Shown here piece after piece: positions 11,691 to 23,859 of a DNA stretch of 64,000 nt (the first letter of the stretch is position 1; the number at the start of each line of letters is the position of its first letter). A program made the translations under genes and the position numbers. This DNA comes from Hepsetus odoe. Its lineage: Eukaryota > Chordata > Actinopteri > Characiformes > Hepsetidae. The DNA is taken from positions 24,888,743 through 24,952,742 of the forward strand of contig CM029376.1 of NCBI GenBank assembly GCA_017165825.1, written 5' to 3'. The notes beneath the pieces were generated by a model, which did not search any database, was not told the origin of the DNA, and saw only the letters and a program-made list of their open reading frames with translations.

Positions 11691-12720
11691 ATCATTCTGA
11701 ACTAAACACCCTGTGTAATAATTTATGTCTATTATTTCTGTTTAGCTAAAAAAAGAGAGAAAAAAATGAATAAACACTCAAATTATTAGTCAAGAAAATA
11801 ACAATGATCTAAAACAAAGGGTTTCAAACAAAAAAGTACAATAAAAATGGAATGATCTTATTTTTATTTGAAATAATACTATTCTTACCTTCTCAACATG
11901 GTTAGATAAAGTGAGTCCAAATCTTTTTTCTTTTTTATCATTCTGATGGCACTTTATGTGACATTTTTGACCAATGTCGGAGCAACATCACTTTTTTCTC
12001 CTCCGATTAAAGAAACATTCAAAACGATTTTGAGCTTGGACTGATTCAATCTGTAAAGAAAATGAAGCATTTTTGTGTTGGGAGCTGCAGACACTTGACG
12101 ACTGCATGTGCTCGAGCAAATCTTTACCTAAACCTGATAGAAACATCAATTAAGTCGTTAATAATGGGCGACTGTCTTCTTTCTTTCAGCTTTATCAGAG
12201 AGTTCAGATCAATCTGTCGAGACTAAAAGCTCAGAGGTGCTGCAGCTCCAACGTCTCTTAGATGTGTGATAAGTGGGACAAATGGCAGCCTGAGGAAGCT
12301 CAGGTGATGCTGCGTTGTGAAGTGTGTGTGTGTGTGTTTGTGTATCTGTGTTTTCGATTCTCTCCAGTGTTTCTGCTGAAAAATTTCAAATGAAGTCCTG
12401 CCCAAAGGAGGGAGTGTTTCGTGCAGAATCCGGCCTGTCGTCCCACCGGGCCTGAAACATGGCAGCCGATCTGAGGAAGCTCAGAAATCAGGGACACACT
12501 TTGAAAAGTTTTTTAAGCAAGAAAGGTCCTATGACTTCACACTATTTATTCCTGTTTGATAGCAGTTTGAGACAATTCAGTGCATTTTTGGATCTCCATA
12601 TTTTGGTCAGCTTTTATCCTGATGATGGATGATCATGGCCATCACAGTCAAGGCTTAGCATAGGGATTAAAGGTTTGGGTCAATGTTAATGTTACATTTT
12701 TTTTAATTTAGGGTAAGTAT
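9481..12720. other. Intergenic, low information
   Basis: 9980-10010 holds a short (CA)n; 10030-10440 is AT-rich with poly-T and (TTG)n/(AATA)n. 10500-10800 is unique and moderately GC-rich, possibly regulatory. 11700-12700 shows nothing beyond a short (GT)n at 12322-12338. Confidence 0.3.
11160..11690. repeat. (GA)n and (CA)n cluster
   Basis: (GA)n at 11160-11187 and 11446-11526, (CA)n at 11631-11689. Unique sequence between them includes TCATTTGCATGCAGTCTTAA (octamer ATTTGCAT). Confidence 0.9.
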
Positions 12721-12974
12721 GAAATTCACTTATTGTCATTGCGAGGTCACAGCACAGCAGACAATGAACCACAACGAAATTGGACCTCTGCATTTAACCC
12801 ATGCACACTCAAACACCGTGCAGCAGTGGGCAGCTATTGAAAGTGCCCGGGGAGCAGTGACGGGGACGGCACCTTGCTCAAGGGTACCTCAGGGCAACCT
12901 ATTGGGAAGGGGTTCGAACCCCTGATCCTCCGATCATGCAGCTAACGCCCGAACCACTAGGCCACCGCTGCCCC
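12721..12974 (-). mobile_element. SINE-A copy, full length
   Basis: Complete in minus orientation: head with B box GGTTCGAACCCC and A box TGGCCTAGTGG, body, and tail with GACCTCGCAATGACAATAAG. One of the youngest-looking copies. Confidence 0.85.
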
Positions 12975-13225
12975 TAACTTCACTTACATTACAGAAAAAA
13001 TTTGTTGATGTGAGTGAACCATCCCAGTAAAGGCTGTTCAGGTTCTTATATTCATCACTGGATCATGTTTGAAGCAATGGTAAAATAACTTAAACATACA
13101 TAAACATCTGCTCAAAGGTTTTGGCTTCGATTCCTAGTTGGGATGGCCCGTTGTGACCTGGGATAGCATGTCATCATTTCCTTCAAAAGCCCTGATTTTC
13201 TCCCGCAGTCCTAAGACATGGATAT

Positions 13226-13380
13226 GAACCTCTGCTTTTCACCCCCACACACCGTGCAGCAGGGAGCAGCTATTTAAAGCACCCCGGGAGCAGTGATGGG
13301 GACGATACCTTTCTCAAGAGTACCTCAGCACAACCTACTGGTCTGGGATTCGAACCCACAACCTTCCGATACTAGCCCTA
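13226..13380 (-). mobile_element. SINE-A copy, partial
   Basis: Minus-orientation body and B box (GGTTCGAATCCCAGACCAG) without the tail and A-box end. The preceding 90 bases (13130-13215) resemble a piece of SINE-C. Confidence 0.7.
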
Positions 13381-14059
13381 TGAGTGCTGTGTCAGACCCT
13401 GGTTAGGGTAGATGATGCTCAGATGATGGATGATGCTCAGATGATGGATGGATATGGATATGTCATCGGAATTGAGAATTGTTTAATGCACCAATCATTC
13501 TGAAATGATTCAAGATTGACTTTATTGTCTGGGAAAAAGATCTGAAATATTTTCTCTCTTCATCCTCTACTTGGTAATCTCATCAAATTCAATTTGGTTT
13601 AATCAAAGTCACAATAAAAGGAAATTTGTTCAAATTCACCGGGCTGCTCACGGAATAATCTTATCTAAACCATTAAGTTGCTTGGCAACCATAGCATACT
13701 GTTCATTGCATCACTGATGAATAGTTTATTGCGATTATTATTAATAACACATTGAATCATCTGTTGAACACTGTTGTTTTAGATTATATTGTATCTTGCA
13801 GACGTTTTACAAACCTAATTATCCACTTGAGAATGTCCATGTTTTTCCACTTTAAATGATTTTTTTCTTAGGAACATTATTCAATAACTGCAAAACAAGG
13901 ACATTGTTTGAAAATATTAGACTCTATTAAACTTTTCACTTGACAAGGTACCATTTTTTCCATACATTCATATGGTGCAGTATTTTATGGGACCTTTATT
14001 GCCAGTATTTCAATTTACGATTTACTGCCTGAGCAAATCAAACCGGATTACAGATTATT

Positions 14060-14382
14060 TTCCTGTTTTCTAATCGTAGTGCTCATAATAAGCCCTGGTA
14101 TTAGATATTTATTTGTGTTCCTGATTTGGTTTCACTCTAATATCCACAATTGTGCCAAAAAGGCCATCATGCACAGTTTGCATAAGAAGCATATTCAGAG
14201 TTCATGGTGAATATTCATGAACCCATTTGCTAGAACTGGTGGAAGAGGTGAGGAAAAGAGGGGGTCACCGCGAAAAAAAAAAAAACACTGATATAATTGC
14301 GACATGCAAATGTGTTAATATTTTACGTGGCTATTTTCCGAGAAATAAAAGTCATACCATCTCATTGGGGGCCATCGTTCAC

Positions 14383-14422
<40 letters not shown>

Positions 14423-14665
14423 GAGAAGGTGGAAATGCAAATCAAAAAGATTGAGGTTAATGTAATACCTACTCTACTATATCAAATTTATGTTTTAATA
14501 ACTGCTACGTTTCTATTAGCATTATTAATGCCCAACGTATAGACTATAGTGGAGCTGTGTGGCAGGAATAATTTATCGGCCAGAGCGGGCTGGTGTCTGA
14601 GGGGAGGGGCTAAATGTGCATATGGATATCATAATAATAAAATAAACCTTAAGTGAGAGCAGGGC
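14060..14665. promoter_or_regulatory. Conserved-looking non-coding block split by a (GA)n tract
   Basis: Unique sequence on both sides of (GA)n 14385-14419. Left: TGAATATTCATGAACC (palindromic) and CGACATGCAAATGTG (octamer-like ATGCAAAT). Right: TATTAGCATTATTAATGCCC. Candidate enhancer; function unknown. Confidence 0.3.
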
Positions 14666-14723
14666 AGCTCAGCTGGAAAAGAGGGATTTTTTTTCTTTTT
14701 GCTGACAATTCTGTGCATTTCTG

Positions 14724-14724
<1 letters not shown>

Positions 14725-14761
<37 letters not shown>

Positions 14762-15100
14762 CGTGTGATAATTAACTTTGTGTGGACCTAGGCATAAAAC
14801 AATGCCTAAATATGGGGTCACAGAATACATCACATATATTTACACACATCCACACTCACACACACACACACACTCAAACACAGTGAAATTCTGACGCACA
14901 TCAGGTTTGTTTATGGAAGGTCATGGCCAGTTCAGTAAGCAATGATGTAACTCACAAACACACACAGACACACACACTGAGGTGTACTGACACCAGTACA
15001 GGACGGTTTATGTAAGATCATGGGTCGGTCGAAGCTGATGATTCTCAGTTGATGACGTAACATGCACACGCACACACACACACACACACACAATCAATGG
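14725..15100. repeat. (GT)n and dispersed (CA)n tracts
   Basis: (GT)n at 14725-14759; short (CA)n at about 14845-14875, 14957-14978 and 15066-15091. Confidence 0.9.
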
Positions 15101-15454
15101 CACAGGTACCCGTTCATGGTGAGCCAAACCCACTTTGGACGACATCCTCCAGATATGATGGGCAGGATGACATCACCATGGAAACCTCCTTCTAAGTATC
15201 CATCACTGCTAGGCTCTGATCCAAATCAGTCACAGACAAGTGAGTGTTGGCCTGGGTTTGTCTGGTAGTGTTACCGTTGCAAAGCATGGATGATTTGGAA
15301 CACATGATATCTCAGGACGAGATAAATGGTATCACAATATTCCTTCTGGCGATAAAAAAAAAAAAAAAAAAAAAAAAAGCCTGATAACCTGATACCTAAA
15401 TCAAGTTTAAGAGAAAAGCTGAGGGACATTTCTTTTGGACAGTGGCTTTTAGGC

Positions 15455-15650
15455 TTAAGCCACAGTGGCACAGATGTTTGCGCTGTCACCACACATCGGG
15501 AAGGTTCTGTGTTTGATTCCCAGTCTGGGAATCAGTTTGCATGTTCTCCAGGTGTTCTGGTTTCCTCCAAAGACATGCGCGATTGGGGCAAGTTGCTAAA
15601 GTAAATGCCCCCTAGGGGTTTGTATTTCCAGACTCAGTGAATATGCTTAG
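15455..15650 (+). mobile_element. SINE-C (DANA-like) 5' part
   Basis: CACAGTGGCACAG...GCGCTGTCACC, a B box (GTTTGATTCCCAGTC) and TTGCATGTTCTCCAGG with GGTTTCCTCC are the head and early body of a common fish tRNA-derived SINE, similar to zebrafish DANA as I recall. Same family as 37385-37745, 38284-38625 and 41080-41270. Confidence 0.6.
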
Positions 15651-15695
15651 GTGGTTCAGGTAACGTATTAATCGATGGGTTGATTTCTTAATTGA

Positions 15696-15933
15696 TGAAA
15701 GTGTAAGTGACTCTTTGTCAATGTGAACACACAACACACAGTGAAATGCTGCCTATGCTTTCAACCCACACACACATCCAGCAGGGGGCAGCCCCATCCA
15801 GTGCCTGGGCAGCAGTCCTAGGGACGGTACTTTGCTCAAGTGTACTTCAGAGCAACCTAGATATCTGGGATTTGAACACACAACCTTCCAAACCTGGAGC
15901 CTAGTCCCTAAACACTAGGCCACCGCTTGCCCA
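15696..15933 (-). mobile_element. SINE-A copy, diverged
   Basis: Full span from tail to A box (CACTAGGCCACCGC on the plus strand), with many substitutions. Confidence 0.75.
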
Positions 15934-16059
15934 CAGCACCACTGCTGCATCACTTTCACTGCTGTAGTGGCGTTTACTTTTTCACACAAGGCATGTTACT
16001 GTTGGATGAAGGCAATAATCCGTGTTTCCCATTGAAAGTGCTGTGAGAAACCTATTAAT

Positions 16060-16640
16060 CCTCTCTAGGAAGTCATTTTTGCACACTTTTGCAAGACATC
16101 TCGGAATCACAACGCGGCCTTGTGCACAGGACAGCACTTTTCTCCCCATTTGCATATTCAAATCTTACCCCAATGTGTTTTTAATGTGACCACATGGTGA
16201 ACTCCTCCGTAATTACAAACCCTCCGTTAGCACCGTGTGTAAACACGTTCGGTCCGGCTGCCCCGCAACCTGCTTCGTAAGGTCTTTTCCTGCTTTTTTT
16301 CCCCCTCCTTTCCTCATTTACTCAATTGACCTTGACCATGCCTCTACAGTCTTGCCAATATTACCACCCTCCCCCTTTTTTTCTATCTCTACCTCTCAGC
16401 TTTAAGGCCTCATCAACAAAATTATCCCCATATCCTGATTACACCAGAAACTGTCCTATACGGCGGCTGCCACATTCAAATATCAATATTCAAATTAAAA
16501 TAGAATTTATTACATTATCTTGCTCCTCAGACCGACTCTGTGATTTTTATTGGAGACGAGTAATTTACACAGACCGTCGCAGAAGACCTGTCCACAGCCA
16601 TTAAATTAGCCCTGCTGAATAATTAGATACTCATCTTAAA
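16060..16640. promoter_or_regulatory. Conserved-looking non-coding block
   Basis: Repeat-free, with an octamer in CCATTTGCATATTC near 16147, CTCCGTAATTACAAACC near 16205 and TTAAATTAGCCCTGC near 16602. No gene is visible. Confidence 0.35.
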
Positions 16641-17174
16641 CAGAGACAGGCTGGGGGAAAGATAAGCCTACAGTGAACTATAGAGGACCTCAAAGCTTCT
16701 TAATATTTCACATCACACTTTCTTCCCACACACACACGGAAATGCACACACACATACACACACACATTTGGCTTTCAGGATGTATTCAGGATTGCATTCT
16801 TTAGTCACAGTAAACAAGCCTTAAGCTTGTCTAAAGCCTGAGCTTAAGGCATTACTGTACTGCGACTCATTTAATCTATATTAAAGGCTCTGTTTCACCC
16901 ACTCTGCTCTGAATCCATATGTTCCGATATAACGTATTGGAACAGTTTATGAGATTGTAACAGAAAGCTACTGCGCCATTAAAGCGCATGGAGTTTACAG
17001 GAGAGCCATGTAGGGCCCCTGGGTCAGCAACGATGCAGCTCAAAGGTTGAGATCATTGTTGTTTTATATTGGGGATAAATGTAGTGATAAAACTACTTTT
17101 TTTTTGCTTGCTTGCAAATTCTAATAAATGTACAAAAGCATTATATTGTGCCGACATAACAGTTACACGTGACT

Positions 17175-17303
17175 GGGGCAGCGGTGGCCTAGTGTCATGG
17201 GTTTGAATCCCAGAGCAGTAGGTAGTCCTGAGGTTCCCTTGAGCAAGGTACTGTCCCCGTCACTGCTGCCCAGCACTGGATAAGGCTGCCCCCTGCTGCA
17301 CGG
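17175..17303 (+). mobile_element. SINE-A copy, internally deleted
   Basis: A box (GTGGCCTAGTG) is joined directly to the B box (GGGTTTGAATCCCAG), with about 30 bases between them lost. The copy ends at CTGCTGCACGG. Confidence 0.75.
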
Positions 17304-17391
17304 ATACACACATACATTCACACATACACACATTTTCCATAATTTTCATGTTCTGTCGTCACCGTCCTTAACCATGTAGAACCCATGTTTT

Positions 17392-17740
17392 CTTCTTCTT
17401 CTTCTTCTTCTTCTTCTTCTTCTTCTTTCGGCTGCTCCCTGTTTAGGGGTCGCCACAGTGGATCATCTGTTTCCATTTCTTCCTGTCCTCTGCATCTTCC
17501 TCCTTCAAACCGACCACCTGCATGTCCTCTCTCACCACGTCCATAAACCTCCTCTTTGTCCTTCCTCTTCTCCTCTTTCCTGGCAGCTCCATCTTCAACA
17601 TCCTCCTTCCGATATAATCCTCGTCTCTCCTCTGGACGTGTCCAAACTAACGCAACCTTGCTTCTCTAACCTTGTCTCCAAAACATCTAACCTGAGCTGT
17701 CCCTCTAATATACTCATTTCCAAGCTGGAACCCATGTTAT
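17392..17740 (-). mobile_element. Non-LTR retrotransposon 3' end with (GAA)n tail
   Basis: Minus-strand copy of the element at 1475-1850: the (CTT)n at 17392-17428 is its (GAA)n tail, followed by GGGGTCGCCACAGTGGATCA and the mirrored coding tail. The reading frame is broken. Confidence 0.75.
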
Positions 17741-17995
17741 AAAAAAGATAAAAGTGCAATGTCAAGTAACTCTATTATTAAATATTCAAGAGTATTTTAA
17801 TGTATTCTATCAAATATGAGAATCAGAAGTTAAATTAAAAGTAATATACTGTTATTTGACTCAGATCAAATAATGTACATCAGTCATGCTTTAGGAGTCA
17901 AATCTGAGCTGGGCTAACAAAACGCAATGCTGAACGCCATAAACTGGGCACCTCTCCAGCAGCGCCTGGCATTAAACTGTCATCAGAGTGCAAAG

Positions 17996-18051
<56 letters not shown>

Positions 18052-18984
18052 AGAACCAGAGAGAATGGTGATAAGAAAGGAAGAGTGAGTCTGTGGCTCC
18101 AGTGATGTGTGTGTGTGTGTGTTCAGTGAGTTTCACAATGGGTGGATCCTCCTGCTTTTCTGAGTGCCTCCTGTCCAGATGAACCAAATTTAGCGCTGCT
18201 CTGGCTGTGTTCATTTACCCATCACTTCTCTCTCTTCACTCTCTATGTGAGGGCTTGTTTCACCGCAAGCTCCTAAAAACCCCTCTCAGCATCTCCGAGA
18301 CACCGAGGTCCTCGCTTGAAGAATAGTGAGCACATTTTGCAAAGGTTGCATACTCAAGTCTAAATGGATGAGAAGCAAAACTGCTGTGAAAAGGGGAGAC
18401 TCCACCCCTGCTGGATTTAGTTCAGTGATTAATCTCAAGACTTAATATTTTTACAAGCCACAACAGGAGACGTGTACCTGACTCACAGGTTAAAGGTCTG
18501 CCACCAGATTCAAACCCAGTAACAACATATCAGGTATCTGGTTTGGATGCACTTTTTTGTTTGAAAAAACCTATGCCTATGCCAATCTTTTAAGATGCTT
18601 GATTTATCAGATGCACAGTGGAACAGGTATAAGAAGTGGTGAAACGGTAACTGAGACACTCTGGAGTAAAATTACTCCTAATATCCTATTACTACTTCTA
18701 TACAATTAACTAAAAAAGTTAAACTAACAAGAAAAAAGGTTCCATTCACCCCCACTGTAAGGAAATCAGAGTTTTTCTGCAACAAACCAATTTGCACCAA
18801 AACTTCCAATGACTTGGGATACATTCCAACAACCACAAAAGTCAAATGCAACGAACAGTTAGGAGTGACACGATGTCTACAATGAAATCGGTGCCACTTC
18901 TGCAGTTGTGAGATTGGGGAACTGAAAAAAGGGTTAAACAAAGCATTTGTTTTAACATAGACATTTTGCCTGTAGGACCACAAA
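17741..18984. other. Intergenic, nothing recognised
   Basis: Unique sequence around the (GT)n tracts; no repeat family or motif cluster found. Confidence 0.3.
17996..18121. repeat. (GT)n microsatellites
   Basis: (GT)n at 17996-18049 and a short tract at 18106-18121. Confidence 0.95.
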
Positions 18985-19760
18985 CAGGGGACTTTAATTA
19001 AGCCTTAAATATACTCGTCGTCCACCTCCCTCCGTATGCACTTGCCACCCCCTCTGCAAAAACAGCAGTGGCATCCCTCTGGGCTCTCTCCCCTCCGGAG
19101 AGCGGCAGGAGCCTCGGCCGGTCCTCCGGCAGCGAGGGAGACAGGGCCGCGCCAGGCTGCAACAAACGCTGACAACTACCCGGCAATTATCAGAAGGTAA
19201 TTTCACTCAATGGACCTTAATTACAGAGAGGGAAATTGTACTCCTCCATTGTGATGCCAGGCACATGGGGAGCGTTCCAAATCGGCCATCTTAAATAGCG
19301 GCCCTGACGCTCTGGGCCTTCATGAGCTGTCATCATTTCTCCTCCTTCTGCAGCTCCTGCCCAGGGTCATTACCAGGTAATTCTTAATCACTGACCTGCA
19401 GTAAGCTATTAATTGTAATCCTGCGAATTAAAGATAATCCTAATTAGGCTGCAGGGAGGAAATAAGTCAGGACTGTTCAACGTGAGCGGTGGGCGAGAGA
19501 GAGGAAGAGAGACAGACGAGGGTACCGTGACACGACGTCTTCCATCTATCTGCGGCAGCTTTGCCGCGACGCGGGAGTGGTGCTAATCACTGAGGTCGCA
19601 AAACAAGACGAGAGCGAGCTAAAAGGGGCCTCTCTTTAACTTATGACCACATTAAAGCCTTAAGTGCTTCACTTTCCTCTCTATTAAAGTTTAAATGCTG
19701 CAGCTGAATTGCTGAGCGCTCGTGTCTTTTAGGTTATGCACAGGTAACTACATTTTGGCA
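18985..19760. promoter_or_regulatory. Conserved-looking non-coding block
   Basis: Repeat-free, more GC-rich than its surroundings in the first 180 bases, then dense in TAAT cores: CAATTATCAG, GACCTTAATTACAG, GCTATTAATTGTAATCC and GATAATCCTAATTAGGC. Short open frames on the minus strand (18994-19206) show no protein features. Confidence 0.4.
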
Positions 19761-20114
19761 GTGGGAGCTAATGTACATCGTTGGCGAATGCCACAATGAG
19801 GGCATTTTACACCAGAACTACAGGCGAATGTTCAGACTCGTTAAATACATCTACGTGCTAAAAGAGTAGGGCTGTAAACAAGACTGTTCTCACAAAACAG
19901 GCCTTTTAAAGTCATTAAATATAGATTTGTGGGGCATGATCTGTCACTCAACGGAGGAGTCACATCCTTGATTCCTTCCTTCAGTTTCCTGGAAGAAGAA
20001 GTACCAATCCCCCCCATTCTGTTCATCTGACATACATTTCACCCACTCAAGCAAAGTGTAAGATTCATTTAATGACTGATTTTAGCGATTTTGGCAAAGA
20101 CGTACATACACGTA

Positions 20115-20510
20115 CAGTGTTGTGCAAAGGTTGTCAGTCAGCCCTCATTTCTTCATATTCTTCAGAGTTTCTTGTTTTTTAACATTGGAACAGTGCCCCA
20201 GAGTTAAGGACAAAGTTTTTGTCTCTCATTTTCAGTACAGTCTCTACCTGAGCAGTTCTCCAGATCTTCCTGAAGGACAGTGTTGTTGTCCCTCATTTTC
20301 TGTACAGTCTCTGTACCTGAGCAGTTCTCCAGATCTTCTAACTTAAGAAATGAAGCAGTGAATAAACAGGTGCAGATGATTCCAGATGATCAGGGGACTT
20401 GTTTACTGCTGATGCTGAATGCTAAGTGGGTGGTTCTTTGTATCCTTTGTAACCTTGTATCTGCAGGTCCTTTGCAGCCTGGAGCACTAAAACATTTCTT
20501 TCATTTATTC
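20115..20510. mobile_element. Tc1/mariner-like non-autonomous element
   Basis: Starts after a TA with CAGTGTTGTGCAAAGG, a Tc1-type inverted terminal repeat end matching the one at 47445. Two near-identical copies of CCTGAGCAGTTCTCCAGATC lie inside, about 75 bases apart. Its interior matches 42005-42310 in reverse. The right end is uncertain; a possible match (TTTTTGCACAACA) near 20900 would make it longer, with a SINE inserted. Confidence 0.55.
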
Positions 20511-20597
20511 TGCTCAATATGCCAAAAATGAGACTGTCTGCATGTTTTTGTCTTTTTTTTCAACAAGGTGATTCCCTCCCAAAATATCAAGAAATAA

Positions 20598-20709
20598 GCA
20601 GTGATGGGGACGGTACCTTGCTCAAGGGTACCTCATTGCAACCTACTGATCTAGGATTCCAGTCCACAACTTTCCAATTCTGGGGCCTAGTCCCTAAACT
20701 CTAGGCAAA
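20598..20709 (-). mobile_element. SINE-A fragment
   Basis: GCAGTGATGGGGACGGTACC through AGTCCCTAAACTCTAGG: head and early body in minus orientation. Confidence 0.7.
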
Positions 20710-21698
20710 GGCTTAACTCTCTATAAATGTGTTTACTTCAACAGCCACATTCTCACTGATGGGTTTGGGACCCTAAGCAACTGTCTATCATTTATAGCTA
20801 AAATCTAATAGCATTCATCTTTTGCAAGCAATGAGTAGCACTGCTATAGCTGTAGGGGGAAAAACACACATACCTCTTTCAAGGAAATTCTCCTTTTGTT
20901 TTTGCACAACAACCTCAGCTTAGTTCGGTTCACTTAAACCACTGACCCTGATTTTATTCTTACACTGTAAATACATTACACTGGATCAACAAAAGCTTTA
21001 CTGAGCATGGCGATCCAGAGTCTTTGTCCGCTGGAGTAAAATGGGTGGAAAGGGACAAGTGTCAAAGTGGCATCTTTTTTTCATACAGATGGCATCTTTT
21101 TTTCATATGTGAGCGCAGGACTTTATGGGAGGTTCAAAACAGGCAGAGAAATGGCTGCACTCTGTGTTCGTAGTGCTGCCTCTGAAAACATTTCAATTCA
21201 ATCGAGCGAAGGTGTTTTTACCGTGGACTGGCGAAACTGTCTAATCCTGGTTACCCCACTGGAAAATATTTTCTCACACATGAATAATTGACCTGCTAAA
21301 GTGGATGCTACAATTTTTATGAACGCGGAAACTATAGTGCATTAGTTCGGTGTCTGACACGCAACCTCGAAACAGCTCTGTGTTGGCCTAAAATAAGAGG
21401 GCTCAGGAGATAAACTCATTCACGTGGTTAAAGAAAGAAATACTACAGTGGCCTTCACACTGCCTCCTTTTTAAACCAACCAGACGCTGAAATGCCCACC
21501 AACCCGAAAAAAGACAAGGGGTGCTTTTAGGATTATTCAATATTAGAGAGACAAAAGACATTCATTTGTGTGGTGAACGAAGAGAACATGCATGGGGAAC
21601 TGTAGTGCTCGAACAGAAGGAAATCCTCCAAGTGTGCTAGATTAGGACTAAATATACTGGATTAATATATACTTGAAGTGAACTGAAAGTGACTGCTT
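20710..21698. other. Intergenic, nothing certain
   Basis: Includes a local duplication of TGGCATCTTTTTTTCATA at 21069-21106. The rest is unique sequence without a clear element. Confidence 0.3.
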
Positions 21699-21857
21699 AG
21701 GTTGCCCTGAGGTACCCTTGAGCAAGGTGCCGTCCCCATCACTGCTCCCCGGGCCCTTTCAATAGCTGCCCACTGCTGCACGGTGTTTCGTTGTGGTTCA
21801 CTGTCTGCTGTGCTGTGACCTCGCAATGACAAGGGTTGTCACTTTCACTTTCACTTT
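21699..21857 (+). mobile_element. SINE-A copy without tRNA head
   Basis: Starts at GGTTGCCCTGAGGTACC and runs to the tail. Directly abuts an opposite-strand copy. Confidence 0.75.
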
Positions 21858-22050
21858 GTCACAACAATAACATTTGCTGCATTTTATCCATACACACTAT
21901 GCAGCAGGGAGCAGCCATACATCCGGGGAGCTGTGATGGGGACAGTGCCTTGCTCAAGTGTACCTCAGCACAACCTAATGGTCTGGGGAATTGAACCCAC
22001 AACCTTCTGATTTTAACTCCTAGTCCCAAACCTCTAGGCCACTGCTTCCC
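21858..22050 (-). mobile_element. SINE-A copy, tail-to-tail with the previous one
   Basis: Minus orientation, diverged, from body to A box (CTCTAGGCCACTGC on the plus strand). Confidence 0.7.
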
Positions 22051-22138
22051 AATACTAATGCATACATTTTATTTATTTTTATTTCGTTTTTTTGAGAAAC
22101 AGAAAATTGACCAATTGTTGACGTCAAAGGAGATAATA

Positions 22139-22370
22139 GGGCAGCGGTGACCTAGTGTTTAGGGATTAGGTCCCAGGATTGGAAGGCCCAGACCGGTAGA
22201 TTGCCATGAGTTATCCTTGAGCAAGGTAGCATTCCCATCACTGCTTCCCAGGTGCTGGTTATGGCTGTCCACTGCTGGACATTGTGTATGGGTTAAATCA
22301 CAAAGGATGCATTTTGTTCAAGTGCACTGTGTGCTTTGGTTCGCAATGACAAATGGTCACTTTCACTTTA
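22139..22370 (+). mobile_element. SINE-A copy, near full length
   Basis: GGGCAGCGGTGACCTAGTG head, body with GAGCAAGGTAGCATTCCC, tail to GGTCACTTTCACTTTA. The B-box region has a short deletion. Confidence 0.8.
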
Positions 22371-22403
22371 CTTCGCTTCAAAAAGCCAGATGAATACAGT
22401 CCT

Positions 22404-22530
22404 GTGTTCCCAGTCTGGGACCTTTCTGTGTACATGGCACTGGCAGAGGCTCCAGCATTCCCCATGACCCTAGTCAGGACAAGGGGTTATCTCCACTGTA
22501 AAGAAAGGTCAATGGGTGGATGTATCAGTC
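22404..22530 (+). mobile_element. SINE-C 3' fragment
   Basis: CCAGTCTGGGACC and GGCTCCAGCATTCCCCATGA then ACCCTAGTCAGGACAAGGGG followed by ATGGGTGGATG is the 3' part of the SINE-C family, diverged. Confidence 0.45.
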
Positions 22531-23395
22531 AGATACTTTAGACCTTCAGGAGCTACCAAGTTCCAGCATAATCAGGAAGTGAGTAAGAGTAAGAGTTAAA
22601 TCAACCAATCATGTTTTGATTTACAATGGGTGGGAACAACTTGATTAGAAAGAACATCACTCAAAGTCTCCTGGAGGTTCTAGGTGTGTGACTGACTGAA
22701 GATACGAGCTGTAGTCTAACCAGGATCAAATAAATGGAAAAGATGGCGATAGCTCTGTGCCAGGGCTCTTTAGTGAAAAAAACTCATTGTGTCAAATACA
22801 TGCTGATGTGTCTATTAGAAATGCAAAATGTCTTTTAGATTCAAATATCCATGCTAACAAGTGTTAATGAGAATCATTAGCATTAACATACAATTAGAAT
22901 CACTCAGGGGTGCTGGCAGAAACGATAATTATGGAAGAGGATTGTTTTTGAGCAGTTCTAATATCTCTGGCCTGTAATGAGAACCTACCGTAGTCAGGGG
23001 CTGTTACTGACTAACAGCACACACAGTGTAGCATAGCATGAAATACTAAACAGTTTAACAGTACAATGTTTGAGCTTAACAGGTGAAGTAGTGAGAGTCA
23101 GACATGTTAGAGTGTTGGAGTTGGAAGGTGGTCTTCTTGGAAGAGATGCCCTGCTCTGTTCCACCATCAGGGTGCCAGGAATGAAAGTAATCTGGACTGC
23201 CATGTCCATGTGTGTAGAAATGGCAAAGCCAGGCGACATTTCTTGGAAGCAGCATGAGCTTGTGTGATGGAGTTTAAGGTGCTGGGTGCTGATCCAGAAG
23301 TCACTCGGTAGGAAAGCAGCCAATAGAAGCCAGTGGAGATCAGTATGTAGTGGAGGGACAAAACTGGTAGATGGTACTCCACTATGTAAGGGAAG
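22531..23395. other. Intergenic, nothing recognised
   Basis: 22800-22990 is AT-rich with AATCATTAGCATTAACATAC (possible homeodomain sites). The 157-codon minus frame at 22994-23467 enters a SINE and has no protein features. Confidence 0.3.
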
Positions 23396-23634
23396 TAAAG
23401 TGAAGTGAAAGTGACTATTTATCATCGTGGACACAGAACAGCACACAGCAAAATGCATTCTCTGCATTTAACTCATCACACCGACAGCCTAGCAGTGGGG
23501 AGACATATCCAGCACCTGGGGAGCAGTGATTTGGACAGTACCTTGCTCAAGAGTACCTCAGAGTTACTAACTGGTCTGTGACTTCAACCAATGACTTCCT
23601 GATTATGGGGCCTAATTCTGAACCACTAGGCAAC
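23396..23634 (-). mobile_element. SINE-A copy, near full length
   Basis: Tail, body and A-box end (GAACCACTAGGCAACC on the plus strand), with moderate divergence. Confidence 0.75.
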
Positions 23635-23859
23635 CAGTAACAGCTCAATTTTAACCCTCCTCACAGTTCATGTGGTGACCCAAACTGTGAATAATTCCCT
23701 AAATGGTGACCCTAACCTATTAACAGAATCATTACTGGGGTAAATCAATTCCTGCTCATCAAGACGTAAACTGGGACCAGCTCGGCTTCTGGTGAATAGG
23801 TCGGGCTTGTGTTTGTTCTGTTGACCTTAAAAGGACCAAGCCCTTGTCCTACAGCATAA

